This document shows positions 23,144 to 60,669 of a DNA stretch of 64,000 nt, in pieces. The position numbers were made by a program, and so were the translations under genes. Below the pieces are notes generated by a model. It was given only the letters and a program-made list of their open reading frames with translations, was not told the origin of the DNA and did no database searches. The DNA is taken from NCBI RefSeq assembly GCF_964340395.1, contig NC_135566.1, forward strand, positions 15,166,001 to 15,230,000, given 5' to 3'. Source of the DNA: Glandiceps talaboti (Eukaryota > Hemichordata > Enteropneusta > Spengelidae). Within the stretch, counting starts at the first letter, position 1. The number at the start of each line of letters is the position of its first letter.

Positions 23144-23509
23144 ATAAGACCGAAAAAAAATGTTGGTTCCGGTTACCCGACCTCACTTAGTTTTGCACTA
23201 CCGACCTTAACTTTTTTTCTCATATTCGAAAAAAAACCCCATAAAATCGCAAAAATTGTGTGAAGTCTCGCAAGAAATAGTGGATGTGGAAACTGACATC
23301 AACTTAAAAAGACAATATAGAACTGTTCTTCCAATCTATAATGGCTGTACGGCTGATGTGAAGACACCAATAACACAGAGATCATATGGAAAACAATGGA
23401 AAACATAACTACCTGAACTAGACACACTTGAAAACAAAAAAAATCTATCTGCCCCACCTATTCTAAAATTGAGCGTAATCGGAAACAAACATTTTTTTAT
23501 TAGGCCTAA
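23144..23509. mobile_element. MITE family A, copy 1
   Basis: A roughly 365-bp non-coding element whose ends (TAAGRCC then A-tract and TGTTGGTTCCGGTTACCC; mirrored as GGGTAATC-like sequence, T-tract, GGCCTAA) are imperfect terminal inverted repeats. Shares AGAAATAGTGGATGTGGAAA and other internal blocks with three more copies in the window. Confidence 0.7.
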
Positions 23510-23934
23510 ACTCACATATCGAGCATTTTACTTTCAACTTCGAGTAGATGCCTGTTCAGTGTTAATGAAAAAAGTGTTATGTCCATAACGTTGTTTCTGA
23601 CCAATTTTATAACTTTTATTAAACTCGAGACCAATGATATGTTTAAGGTACAAGTTATAAGTTATAAGCTGAGCATCATTTGGCAATACACACGCAGTTC
23701 CAACTATTTTTGCGATGTTACAACGAATTCTGAGGAGTCAATCGGAGTTACGCTTAGGATAACTTTGCCGATCGGTGTTTCCATTGTGTAAAAGAGTGTC
23801 GACCCCCAAAACAGTATATGTGTCAGTTCTCCCACTCTCAGTACACTCAGTATGCACAACTCTCTCTGTGACCTCTGTGAAAAAAATACAAGGTGAAAGT
23901 TCATTATTGGTAACTTTATACCAGTTTCTAAACT

Positions 23935-23940
23935 TTTATT
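23935..23940 (-). terminator. Candidate poly(A) signal for the guanylate cyclase gene
   Basis: AATAAA on the minus strand about 620 bp past the stop codon. It is the clearest hexamer I noticed, but other A/T-rich variants lie nearby and no transcript evidence is available. Confidence 0.3.
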
Positions 23941-24169
23941 TTAAAGGGGTTTCTGTGCCCTACATATGTAGACATTGTCGTGGTAAGAACGGTCTTGGCT
24001 TACGCCAAGAACAAGATCTACACGTCGGCTGCCCGTTATTGATGCTTTTCATTATCGCTGTCAAGGCAGGCTAGTATTTTGTATTTCAGATAACAAACTT
24101 CGGAAGTAGGTTCTGGGTATAACTAGTTTTGGAGGGACGAAGTGACATGTCTATATATCGGATAATATG

Positions 24170-24420
24170 TTTATAAAAGACTGACGGTCCAATCATCAGA
24201 CAGATAAACACAGCAAGTGCAGTGGGCATACTGAGAAAAATCTTTTCACAAGCCAGACTTCAGGGACCGCTCACACATATCATATAATATATTGTAGGCC
24301 TGGACGCTAGCCTGCAAATCATCCTTCATACCAGACTCTATTACGTTATGGAATCAATTACCAACATCTGCAGTTTCTTGTGTCACACTCGACAAATTTA
24401 AAAAAGAAACTGAACCAATC
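24170..24420 (+). pseudogene. Remnant of a LINE reverse transcriptase C-terminus
   Basis: Plus-strand codons at about 24317-24420 read SSFIPDSITLWNQLPTSAV then LDKFKKE, the S-F-x-P-x-x-I-x-x-WN-x-LP...F-K signature of non-LTR RT C-termini. A degenerate block at 24170-24250 (RQINTASAVGILRKIF-like) fits the preceding region. It lies just past the cyclase stop, antisense to that gene. Confidence 0.6.
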
Positions 24421-24562
24421 AAGCATAGGCAAACCCAAGCTCAGCTTCAAGCTGGTTTGAGAGCGGTTTGCACAACGCTTGGGCAACAGTGCGCAATCAT
24501 CAATTGATGTCAACGTGGAAGAAGAAGAGAGAGGAAGGACAGAAAGAGAGGAGCAGTCAGTC

Positions 24563-48944
<24,382 letters not shown>

Positions 48945-51051
48945 CTGGAATTACAACCATCACGCCAAATCACACTTTGGAAGAGAATAAATAACGAACG
49001 TCAATAGTTAGTATATCTTATCAAATGATCCAGAATGTGACTCATAATCGGGATTTGGAATTAGGGGTGGTCTAGACTTAAAATTCACGATTTTCAATTA
49101 ACGGTTTGGGACTTCTTCAAAAAAGTGACGATCATGTGATAATCATGCCATCGTCCCGTGAGAATCACATGCCAATCACATGACGATGAAAACAATTTGT
49201 GGCGATATATATCGGCAAGTGGTAACTCTGGTATTACGATAGGCTTGTTGTTGTGGGGGCGGGTGGGGGTGGGGGTGGGGGTCGTATAAGTTATTTAAGA
49301 TTTATAGGACTGACAAATGATAAACGATAATCGATATCCAAGTCAACAATTCTACTTCAAATTATAAGTAAATATTACATGCACCAGAACCACTACAATA
49401 CAATATCTCTGAAAGAAATACTATGTAATACGATACTTCACAATAGGTAAAAACAGAAATGTTCACTTCGTAAAAATCAGATTGAACAGGATATAATTGG
49501 TACGGATTTGTGCGGCAGCAGTCACGTTTTAACTTAGTACCCAGAGACATGCAACTTTCTTCAGCCCCAAGCAGTGTAACCTCTTAACACAGAAAAGAAA
49601 GTTGCGACGTTTTGATCAGCAAAGGTTACATGATGTCTTAAATACAAACCCTTTAAACTGATATAATGAATGATTTGCATTTTTATTTGTAGCAGCCATT
49701 TATGGTTATTCAAATCATTAGTAGACAAAGATCAATGGGTTTATTATTTCAGTTTTGTCTTTAGTTTAACTTTTATTATGCCGAGTTGAAATGTTGAATG
49801 AAAAATAGTGAAACAAATATTTGGAGGTTTGCTTATTGTACACAATAACCTAATTTCTGACACCTTTAAGCCCTTTGATGAAGTACCTGCGATATATTCA
49901 TCTATTTTTAAAAACTCTTATAGTTCTATAGGCTTAGTTTCTTCCCTGTGGGATTTCTTCTGTTTATGGACACTGTGTTCAGATTTTCCGTCACGTCTAA
50001 ATGTGTTCGGTCACTAACCCCCATCTCCGACGCTCATAACAGCACGTACTATGAGCCCTACGAATGAGCATTCTAAAAGTGAAATTTGATACGAATGAAT
50101 TTCGGAATTACTTGGGTGTAGCTTTCAGTTCTACAAAAAGGAAGAGAAAGTTGCAATATCAATATCTCCGCTGTCGTTTTATTCATCATCTTGACAGGTT
50201 TCATTCTCCTAGTATAGATGGCTCATAGATTCCCTTCAAGTCAGTCTCACAGGTTACTTTAAATTATACCCGCACATCTGATACTGTAACTGCTACAGAG
50301 GTGTTTTAATAACTGCAACATGATCCATCACAAATGAGTTTTTCGATGAGGAACTGGGTAAAGTGTAAAGTCTATGGGTGTCAAATGCGTTATATTTTGC
50401 GCTCCATGTTTTAGCAAAGTGCGCTTTACTTACACATTTAACTAACACAGCATCTTTCTATTACACATGGAAACAACATATACTAACAGTAGAGATGATA
50501 CTTATTTCAAGAATCACAAAACAATACACATGACGTTCTCGAATATCCGAAGTCACATAAGGGCGAACGTGAGGAGAAGAGCTTTTAGTGACCCGTTGGT
50601 CAACTGGCATCGTCATGCATTGCAACATCTTGAGTGTAGATTATTGAACGCCATTACCATATGGCTTAGAGAAGGCGAGATATTTGGGTTATTGTAAAGT
50701 GCCCCTCAGCACTGCATTAGCGTTTTCAATTATTATATAGAATTAGGCCAAATAAGCATTGATATTGCAGATATATATACAATAATTATGTCAGGGTATA
50801 TTCACTAAAATGAACGTAGCTAATAAGTAAATGGTATCTAACGATAAAGGTCGACCTTACGTTCGTTTTATCAAGGGTCACTCTTTTATACCTCAAAAGA
50901 ACTGCAAAATGCACTTGGCGTCGTCGTGATAAGCATTTTATGAGGTTGTGTACGGAAGCCTACAGCTACCTCGTATATATTATTTGCATGGTAGATACTA
51001 ACTGCCATATGGTGCTGCTTAACTCTATAGTTGAAAAAGTTCCCTCTGTCC

Positions 51052-51087
<36 letters not shown>

Positions 51088-53340
51088 GACAATTGATCTC
51101 CTCCTCCATATTTAAGATGTTCCGTTTTGACTCAAAGTTCTCCGTGATACAAGCTTAGCACGTTATGGGTGTTCGGAAAATGGACAGTATCAGTCCTCTA
51201 ATTAGATGGAAGTGCTAGCTGGCAACACTCGTCTACAAAACCACAAAAATGTGGGGACTTTTAAAAATAATTATTCTGAAGTTCTTTGCTTGTTCATTTT
51301 CTCCAATAACATAAGTGTTCCACGGCCAGCATCAGCACAACAACCACTCTTTTTTTCTAACTTGCTATATATTGTTGTTACTTTCATTGATAGGTTGTCA
51401 GGAATACCGTAAGACAAGATATATTCTCCTAGTAACGGTTTTTGTTGGAATTACTTTTCAGTGTACCTAATTAGCGATGTTTGTAAACTCTAGGCAGCAG
51501 CATCTTGATTCATATCAACCCTTCTATGCTTGAACTCTTGTGTTTATCGCTAGTATGAGTTATAAGAGACTTTGTTGTTATAGCAACTGTCACAATCTAC
51601 GGGTCTGCAAACTCAATGAATTAAAAACAAAGGACTTTCATACAATCAGAGCTGCACGCAGTCATTAACAGAAAGATGAAGACGAAGGACACTTCTTAGT
51701 TAACACAAGACAATATTTTTGTTAAAGGCTTCATCTTTAAACTCTTTGTGGCTAGCCTGGGGGTCAGATTATTTCTTCGTGACATTAAGAAGGCCAAAGT
51801 TAATTACCAAGATACAAAATAATTATCCTAGCTATACTGTCCCTTTATCCGGACTATTGGCAACTAGAATAATAAGCCTAAAGAATGATTATGGGCGTAC
51901 TAAAGCCAATTACGGCAACCCATGATACACTTACAGGTTACCAATAGTATATAGCATTTTTGATTTTTCATTGAAAATTGCCTCTGCTGTTTTTTTATTT
52001 AATCCATAACTCACGATTCTGTTTTCATCATTATTACCCCATTATTTGAGAAAAACCTAACAAACAAAATACTGACAAGCGCTACAACCTACGTCACCAA
52101 AGGCTGACTACTTTTCAAGGAAGCTTAATGACAGACAACTTCCTTGTCTGTGGCCAAATCGAATTGGGAGAACGTCATCAAATTTTAGTTATATTTTGTT
52201 ATCAGCATATTTTTTTGACTGGCGAATTTGTTGTTAAATGAAACAAGAAAGGGGTTGGCAGGATAAATTCCTGCGCCTTTATTCTATTTTGCTGTCTTTC
52301 CTTAATGCAATCGTTTTATGTAAACTTGAAGACGTAGCATCATAATGTATATACTACACACTGAAGTATGTCATGAGCATGTGCGTATCGCTGACACACA
52401 TCTGTGATTGAACGAACCGTAATGATCGTAATAACGTAAAAGGTTTTATCATATGCCCCATGTAATGGCACTGAAATATCATTTGAATCATAGAATCACA
52501 TAAATTGGCAGCGACATATTTTTTGTTCTTGAAAAAACCCGTAAAATAGTGAAGGAATTAACAACTTGAAGCTAAATCACTGAGCGAACGGATATCGACA
52601 GGTACTCCAATTGTCAATACCGAAAATTATTTCACGGGTTAGTTGGTTAGTTGCGTGTGCTCTCTACTGAACTGCCTTGGAAGTGATACTGGGTATATGA
52701 TAAGGGTCTAGAACAATAGGAAAATATTAGGAAACACGTTGAAGAAGGATGGTCTATCGTACTATGCATTCCAAAAAAAATAGTGAAGTGGCAAGTCAGG
52801 TGTAGAATTTGAAACACAAATTTCAAGTATAAATACAAATCTTTGAATCCTTAGCAATATGTCTAGCTCGGAAACTAATCAAAAAAAAGACCCACGCACT
52901 ACATTAGCTCAACATTGTCACACAAGAAACGGGATATCTTGACAACACAACATATGAGACCGCATGCTTGGACATGCTCTGCTGTATCTATGGTAATTGC
53001 GACGTTAAACTTTAGGATATTAAACATCATACAATTGATAGTGAGAGTAACCGGTGTTAATAACATAACAAGGTTCATTATTTTTGTGATTCAACAAGTA
53101 GCTTTTCAAGATCATATACTTTTACAGGTTGTCAGTCATTGCTTGAAGAATAGTATGACACCTAAAATGCATTAGATTTGGAAATGGAATATATACGATA
53201 CAAATCAATGAAATCTCGACATAAAGTCCATCTATAGGAACATTCAATTGGAAAGTAGGAGTATAAGACTCAGTTTATCAGCTCTCTACACTCATTGACC
53301 AAAATAAAATAATCTTGCAGTTCACTTATACGTGATATCT
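48945..53340. other. Region upstream of exon G1, no exons recognised
   Basis: Should be intron or 5' flank of the cyclase gene. Contains a G-rich (GGGGGT)n patch at 49255-49283 and (TCTG)n at 51041-51088. No convincing signal-peptide exon was seen. Confidence 0.5.
51041..51088. repeat. (TCTG)n microsatellite
   Basis: About 11 TCTG units. Confidence 0.96.
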
Positions 53341-53379
53341 TTGCACAATGTAACGTAATGTATACGTATATACTGTGAT

Positions 53380-55345
53380 TGAATTGAATTGAATTGAAAT
53401 TTATTTCATCAGATAACAAAAACAAAACAAGAAATAAATAAATAAATAATACATTACACTTTCAAAAAAATTGGACAAATGGAAATATACATGTGTTATC
53501 TAATGGGGACCATGAAAATAGTTCAGCAGAACTAGTCGTGTCCATGGCCCGTACATTCAATTTTAGATTAATTCAAATTCATAAATGGACGCAACGAAGA
53601 AAATTAAGTCAAAAATAAACACAGCACGCATTCACGCACACTCATACACACACACGCACGCACATGCATACATACATACGCATACACACACACGAGAAGA
53701 AATAAAGCAAAAACCAGAAATGTTGTAAAAACGCCAAAGAGTATAAATTAAGGTTGGTGTGTAGAATTTAAAATATAATTTCTTAGTTCATTTTTGAACT
53801 GTTGCCTGGACATGTTAATTTTTAGGTGACTTGGTAAAGAGTTCCAGTGCTTTGTCGCTGCATATTTGAAATTGTGTTGGGTGATGGTCAATTTTATCGA
53901 TGGTGGACGAAAGTTACCACTGGAGGCTGAACGGTTTTGATATGTATGAATGGGACGGTCAAAATACTTTTCTATGTTGTGAGGATAACGATTATTTCTA
54001 AGATCATACACGAAAATACAGGAGGAAAATTTACTAAGTTGAAATATATTTAGAACATTAAGTTGGTTAAAAAGGGGTTCAGAGTGTGCGTTGAAATCAG
54101 TGAATGTTATCAAGCGGACAAATTTCTTTTGTAGTCGGAATATTGGGTCGAGAAGAGTTTGGTAAGTATTGCCCCAAATCTCTAAACAATATGTAAAGTG
54201 TGGTAAAATAAATGAATTATATATCATGATAAGGGTCGATCTGGGAACAAAGTGACGTAAACGTGAAATAATTCCTACTTTTTTGTTAACAACTTTGATG
54301 ATATTTTCTATGTGAGATTTCCAAGAAAGAGAAGGATCAATAGAAACACCGAGGTAACTTGCAGATGAAACTTGCTCTATCGTCGTACTGCCAACATAAA
54401 GATTACCTTCCAAAGTTATATTTCTCTGTGGCGTTTTAATCAACATGAAATTGGTTTTCCCTTCATTAATAGTAAGTTTGTTAGCCATGCACCATCTAAT
54501 CACATGTTGGAACTCTTCATTGATAGTGTTGAGGTTAAGTTTTGGGGAATACAATGGTCGAAATAAATTTGTATCATCGGAGAAAAGTCTGAAATTGAAA
54601 TAGTTGGTGGAGTTGCAAATATCATTGATATAAATGAGAAAAAGGGTCGGGCCGAGAATTGATCCCTGAGGCACGCCACACTGGATTTGCTGTGGACTTG
54701 AAGATTTCCCGCCAACAATTACGGATTGATGACGTTTATAAAGGTAGCTACGAAACCAGTTTAGCGATTCACCCCTAATCCCATAGATATGTAACTTGCG
54801 TAATAAAATTTCGTGATTTATGGTGTCAAAAGCTTTCTTGAAATCGATAAATATTCCAAAGGTTGTATTTCCATTGTCCATCGTATTAGTTAATTCTGCG
54901 ACAATGTCGACAAGGGCCAATTTAGTGCTGTAGCGTTTGCGAAAACCATACTGAATATCTGATAGGATGTTGAATTTGTCTAAATAGGAAACAATTTGCT
55001 TATTAACGATAATTTCGAAAATTTTGCTGAAAACGGGTAGTACTGAAATAGGTCTGTAATTCCCAACGTTAAGAGGGGACCCCTTCTTATACAATGGTGT
55101 AACTTTTGCAAACTTAAGTGCCTCGGGGAACATTCCTTTGGTAAGTGACATATTAATAATATGCGAAAGGGGACTAGAAATGTGATTAGCTGCATGCTTG
55201 GCCAACAAGGGATGGGTGAGATCGTAACCAGACGCTTTGTTTGTGTCAAGGGACAGTAATTCTTCTGCAATATCTTCAGCAACAACTGGTCTAAAAAAGA
55301 AAGAGTTGTTGTAATTTCCTGTTACGAACTGTTCAAAATCGATAC
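53380..55345 (-). mobile_element. 5'-truncated LINE reverse transcriptase with ATTCA-type 3' tail
   Basis: An open frame from about 55345 to 53748 encodes an RT lacking an endonuclease: DTNKASGYD, KVTPLYKKGS, NYRPISVLPVFSKIFE, FGIFIDFKKAFDTINH, GVPQGSILGPTLFLIYIND, RLFSDDTNLF and a thumb/C-terminal region ending in YILNSTHQP. The box reads FSDD rather than FADD. After the stop is a 3' UTR with a CA/GT patch, then (ATTCA)n repeats at 53378-53398, the microsatellite tail typical of CR1/L2/Crack-type LINEs. The ORF upstream of 55345 (to 55529) belongs to a minisatellite, not the element. RT integrity suggests a fairly recent insertion. Confidence 0.88.
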
Positions 55346-55575
55346 CCTGGTACAATGTAATACATGTATGTGTATATACTGTATCAAACACCCTTGCACT
55401 GTGTAATGCATGCATACATATATACTGCAATACCCTTGTACAATGTAATGTATACTGTAACATCCTTGTATAATATAATGCATGTAATACTGTGTATATA
55501 CTGTGATACACTGGTACAATGTAATGCATGTAATGCTATGTGTATATACTGTAATACCCTTGCACTGTGTAATGC
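55346..55575. repeat. Minisatellite interrupted by a LINE
   Basis: Units around CCTTGTACAATGTAATGCAT then TGTGTATATACTGTAATA, period about 50-60 bp. A matching partial unit lies on the other side of the LINE at 53345-53380. Confidence 0.8.
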
Positions 55576-55739
55576 TAGAATACACAATGGTCGCAATCAA
55601 AGGGTCCACATACTCTTTGACCATGAATGAAACTGTCCGCATTATCATTTACTATTTCAATGACACCAACCCCTATTAAACTTGACCGAATCTCGAACAA
55701 CCACAAAATGCACTTGGACTTGTACGACTACTAATAATG

Positions 55740-56090
55740 TTGGTTTTTATATAGCGCTTTCCCACTTTGAGCTCAAAGCACTTTACAACTGCTATAGTAT
55801 TACCCCTGGCACGGATCTATAGCGACACAATTGCCCCTTACTTCCCCAACTCTCTGGGGAGTATACAGTCTATTGCAGCCTTTATAAGTACATAGGATTA
55901 AAGTATTCACATTGCAACCTCTACCAGGTCCCCAATTATACAACTGGGTTGACTGGGGCACAACCTGGTTCAAATTTTCTCCAAGGACTTTAGCCATTCA
56001 GAAACAAACGACAGCGACGTGCAACCTGCATAATTATTCAAACCCGGCCACTCTAACCATTCGCCCATCATGACGCTACTATAACTATCA
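55740..56090. repeat. Dispersed SINE-like repeat
   Basis: Starts with TATATAGCGCTTTCCCACTT and a nearby GAGCTCAAAGCACTTTACA, phrases I recognise from dispersed repeats of marine invertebrates. It ends with CAAACCCGGCCACTCTAACC, reminiscent of a reversed tRNA-derived arm. It does not form a functional tRNA that I can see. The 65-codon minus ORF here is incidental. Confidence 0.5.
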
Positions 56091-58419
56091 GTTAAGTTAA
56101 CCACCATCTGTATTGTGTAACCATCACTTTCATCATCGTGTTTGAACAAGTGTGATGTCCATTTTCATGATGTAATATACCATTGATTTTATGTAAGTAC
56201 AAAATCTGATTCGGAAGTCAGTATGCTTAAAGTTTTCACATACATAATTGTAATGAAAAATAGCTATTGCAATAAATATATGAATAAAACCGTAATGATA
56301 TATATATTCGAAAACGAATAAGTGGCGAATCTTATGAAATTGCATATTCAGATACTGAATTTAAGATATTTCCCGTTTATGGTAATAATCTAGTCATTTT
56401 AAACGACATTGTGTCTCCATGTTCGTTAATGAGCTAAAAATGAAAATAATAACAGTTACAAAATTGCAAAACTTATATGGATAGAAATGAAGATAAAAAT
56501 ATGCTAAACGACAAACACCTTCACACCTGGTAGTACTGCTTTGAAAATGGTGAACATTTCGACAACGTTTTAAAGAATCAATCGTGTAATCCAACCACAT
56601 TCTAAAAGGAACCTTGCTCCACACAATTAACTGGAGCAGTGACTAAAACGACCGGCACCCACAATTTGGACTTTCTTGATTCAGTCTAAAATACTACGGA
56701 GTACAGAACCCCATTCTTAAAAAAATAAAGTGCATTTACTTGAATAGATTGTTAGCATTGTACTTTTAAAAAAAGTCTTCGCCATTTTAAAATGAAACTT
56801 CTGGTGTGAAAATTATCAGAAATATGATTTTGCCATGGAAATTGTATTTAGTAAAGATATATTGTAACAGTTACATTGACCCTTGAAAGTTTACATCTCC
56901 CGATAGTAAGCATTATAATAAACACTTTAAAAAACGCAATTTGAAAAACATCTTTGAGACATTTTTAAATGCAGGTACATTTTTTTCAGTATCCTGTGGT
57001 GTAGGGCTTGTAATTCAGCGGCCATGAAATTGCTTGTCGAGGTTTTTTTTTATTGTTCACATTTTGCCGAAAGCGGCAACGCACACATACTCATGACGAT
57101 TGATAAGCTGCAAGAAATCCTTTGAATTCCGAAGTATCGTTCAACGCCATTATCATTTTCGCAATGTTGGACACCATTATCATCAGTTCTTTAGCGATGA
57201 AATTGTAAACATATTATCCTTCAAAGGAAAAATCAGTACAATATGAGAACTTGGGCTCCGTGTTACCTATATAGATAGATTTAAAAAATGATAAAAAAGC
57301 GAGATAATTCAACAAAATGACCGTTACGTATAGTGTATTTGTATGACTGTACAGGTTAACTATATCCTGTGTCCTTGGTATTCAGTTCATGTTTCACTCT
57401 ACACAAATGCAACGGCGTCATATTGATCATCATTCTTTTAATTTTATTTGCCCCATGGTCAAAAAGAAATATGAAAAAATGAAATGGGTTTTCTTTTAAT
57501 GATCTTCGATATTTAGCTCCAGGGAGCAAAGAAAATAGAATCTGGAATAATTAACTATATACCGTCATGGAAGGATGTATTGAACGAATCCAGTAGCATC
57601 TGGTACCTTTGTGTAGCTAAGCTATCACTATTCGTACCTGTCAGTATTGAACAGTGTTACAATTCTCAACTGTTTCGGATTCATCTCAATTGATCTAAGT
57701 AATTATGAAATGCTTATATTTTCTCCTTTTAGATAGAGCACGCTACACCACTTGGTATTACTAGCATCAGTCACCGAGTTCCATCTGATAAATGCACCCG
57801 TTTGTTGTTGTAACTTGTTTTTTTTTAATAGTATAGCTGCCTTTAACTGTTGAGAGTTGGCGAAGGCCTGAATAGTTCATTGTTTAGAACTGTTAATATA
57901 TCATATACACTAACAAGAAATTAATAAACTGAAAATAAAATAAAACCCATTTTGTGAAATTATTTTGTACTTTCTGTTCTTTTTTTTGTATATCATAGTT
58001 TTACTGACGACTTTGTGCATTACATTTCACTTGATTTCAGATGTAGATAATCTAACTAAGGTGTCAATCTATTTACTACAGTGTGTCCCTAGTTTGTCCT
58101 TTTCTGTACCAATTTTACTCTCCACACGATAGGTATTTCACATATGCAGGAAGAAATTATGTTTTGTTATTTTTTCACTTCCAAATTGAAATGTAGTATA
58201 TACGTCTTAACGCCAATAATAATGGTTATAGGTAATGGAGTGGATGTAATGTTCATACAGTACGTCGCTCACAGTAATTTTCTGGGTCAAAACTACAAAA
58301 ACTCTGAAGTAATTATAAAATTCGTCACTATTGTGAGGTCTCTGTTCTTTTGTATTACGTGTGTTCAGCTAATTATCGTTCATGTGGAATCAAGATTTCA
58401 AAATCAGATATCACTAATA
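56091..58419. other. No recognised features
   Basis: AT-rich sequence with chance ORFs only; I saw no repeat family or exon here. Confidence 0.5.
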
Positions 58420-58772
58420 TTAGGCCTAATAAAAAAATTGTGGTTTAGATTACGCACAATTTTAGAATAGGTGGGGTAGATATATTTTTTATTTTATTTT
58501 ATTATACATTTTTTCTGTGTGAGCGTCTTGTTCATGTTTTCAATTGTTTTCCAAATGGTCTCTATGTTGTTGTTTTTTCTTCCTATCAGATGTACAACCA
58601 TTACAGATTGGACGAACAGTTTAATTTTGTCTTTTTAAGTTGATGTCAGTTTCCGTATCCACTATTTCACAATTTTCCGATTTTTTTTCTCGAATACGTA
58701 AAAAAGCTAATGGCAGTGAAAAGCTAGGTGGGGTCGGGTAACTGGAACCAAACATTCATTTTTAAGGCCTTA
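58420..58772. mobile_element. MITE family A, copy 4 (reverse orientation)
   Basis: Begins TTAGGCCTAATAAAAAAATT and ends AAGGCCTTA, with internal blocks matching copy 3. A 108-codon plus ORF (58144-58470) ends inside its terminal repeat and is not regarded as a gene. Confidence 0.7.
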
Positions 58773-59620
58773 TGGAAAATTCACCAGTCTGTGTAGGTGT
58801 GTCAAGGAAATTGTAAATCGTATCGAATTCGTAAAACATATGATGCTATCCTAGGGTATTTTGTAAATACGATGGAGCATCCTAGGGCATATTTTAATAT
58901 GATGGATTTGCCAAGTTTTATGAACACAAATCGCACGAATTGAAGTATTTCTCTCTGATGCCATATTCGAAATCTGTAAGTCGTAGATACTCATACTGGA
59001 TATTAACACAAATGATATGTATACCTGGTATATCAGTAAGCACGCTCAAGTTATTAGCCTCTATTTAGCTACGAGCCTTAGTGTTGACCGAGTTTCTGAT
59101 TTGAGATGGAAACTGAACTGAAATGTTTTAGTTACGAATTTGAAGTCACACAGAGACATTTAATATGTAGTCATAAGGAGACATTGATTTTGCAGTCACA
59201 CAGAGACATTGTGCTCGGATAGTTATTGGAAATGTCACAATAAACATTGGACTATATCTTATTAGATTAAACATCGTAAAGTTAGTCGCGGGTATGACCT
59301 CCCCCCCCCCCCCATCACTTTTGTTTTCAAATAACAACATATAGTATACACAATGAATGTATTTTGAAAGAGGGTGTTAACGCCACTTATACTTTCAATA
59401 TGAGGCTCATCATTCTTGACTTATAAATACCAAGATTCAATTAGTTTTCAGGTTAAAGTCAAATCATGATTCAATGTATATAAATGTACGCCAACTTCAA
59501 AAGAGAATGGATAGTGGTTGTGAAGCATGTAACATAAACTCACGCGATATGAGAAAGAAACTTACTGTACACACGTTATTCTTCACTTTGTGCTTTTACA
59601 TCAACAACAACAAAAGCGAT

Positions 59621-59623
<3 letters not shown>
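58773..59623. other. No recognised genes
   Basis: A C-run at about 59300-59312 and otherwise AT-rich unique-looking sequence. Confidence 0.5.
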
Positions 59624-59672
<49 letters not shown>

Positions 59673-59708
59673 GTAGTAGCAGTAGTAGTAGTAGTAGTAA
59701 TAATAATA
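59624..59708. repeat. (ACA)n/(GTA)n microsatellite
   Basis: ACA units, then GTAGTAGCA and GTA/ATA units. The Asn/Ser-rich ORF across it is an artefact. Confidence 0.97.
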
Positions 59709-59841
59709 ACAATAGCAATTTCAACATCTTAAAGTATCAGAAACACGAATGTGTCGGGTAAAAACATGTCGTTAAAATGTAAAACTATTTCTTCGGGGGA
59801 TGCTGTGTGCAATTCAATACTAGAGAAATAAGAGTATGTGT

Positions 59842-60041
59842 GATTTCCGTACCCTGACACGAAGCAAACAGAGTCTCTTGTGAACACTGTATCACATTGC
59901 CAACCTCAAACAAAGCAAGAACTGTGTGAAGGTGAATGCACATCACGCCTAAGCTCTGAAAATCGTATTTCAATTGAAAGTGATAATAATTACTGCAAAG
60001 TCGCTTCACCGGTGTTGAGTTTAATTATCGGAAGTAATATT
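59842..60041 (+). other. Possible plus-strand exon with cysteine-rich coding (low confidence)
   Basis: An open frame ending at a GTAAGT donor (60042) encodes SHCQPQTKQELCEGECTSRL and, after ten more residues, SDNNYCKVASP. The CxGxC-S spacing recalls C-terminal cystine-knot domains (norrin and mucin type), but the C-x-C-C element is absent. The candidate acceptor near 59871 lacks a pyrimidine tract. Confidence 0.25.
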
Positions 60042-60605
60042 GTAAGTGAAAAACACACAGAGTATAATAAAGGCTGAATTTCAAACACGCATCACATATT
60101 ATAGATGGTGTCTTTGAAGTCGATATAAATACATAGTTATCGTGTTACATAGGGAACTCTTTGCTATGAGTTACCTCATTAAGTAGGGCAATTTTACCAA
60201 TTACTGGTTTAATGCTGATTTACCTGTGGTAGAGATATCACATATCAAGGCAATTAGAGAATGTACTGTACAGCTGCATTTGTGTACTCTTCTAATAAAC
60301 CTATCAACACAGTACGTCTCTTGTATGTAGTGACATTTAAGCAGTAAGTTTACAGCTTTACTCGAGATATGATTTATATTTTCCCGGATCACCGACTTAA
60401 TTAAGATGGTGGGTGGGTAATGAGGTATTGTTGTACTTTGTCTCATTGTTAAAGGTTGAAATAAAGTCCGTGAAATCATAATTCAGTGGTCGGCGTACTG
60501 TAACAGTTGTGTTTTTCACTTTAAACCGTAAAAATCACCACATTCTTCGTACATGTAAAAGAAAAAAGTTTCGTTAATATCGATAAACTTTTATATTTTA
60601 TCTGT

Positions 60606-60608
<3 letters not shown>

Positions 60609-60667
<59 letters not shown>
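60609..60667. repeat. (CT)n microsatellite
   Basis: About 29 CT units abutting foldback element H. Confidence 0.98.
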
Positions 60668-60668
<1 letters not shown>

Positions 60669-60669
60669 T

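Larger units (their letters stand above)
22586..24169. other. 3' flank of the guanylate cyclase gene
   Basis: AT-rich, with MITE A copy 1 and the candidate poly(A) hexamer. No other coding exons recognised. Confidence 0.5.

Noticed and set aside
55346-55529. N-terminal extension of the LINE ORF
   Set aside because: Tyr/His/Cys-rich minisatellite translation fused by chance to the truncated RT frame.
55740-56090. tRNA gene
   Set aside because: A tRNA-like arm is suggested at one end, but no full cloverleaf with anticodon stem is visible; treated as a SINE-like repeat.
56394-56624. Minus ORF with a good acceptor (CCTTTTAG), considered as a 5' exon of the cyclase
   Set aside because: The translation does not resemble the ANF-receptor N-terminus or a signal peptide, and the phase needed by G1 is not supported by family similarity.
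58144-58470. 108-codon plus-strand ORF with hydrophobic stretches
   Set aside because: Its C-terminus is encoded by the end of MITE family A and the rest shows no domain; most likely chance in AT-rich DNA.
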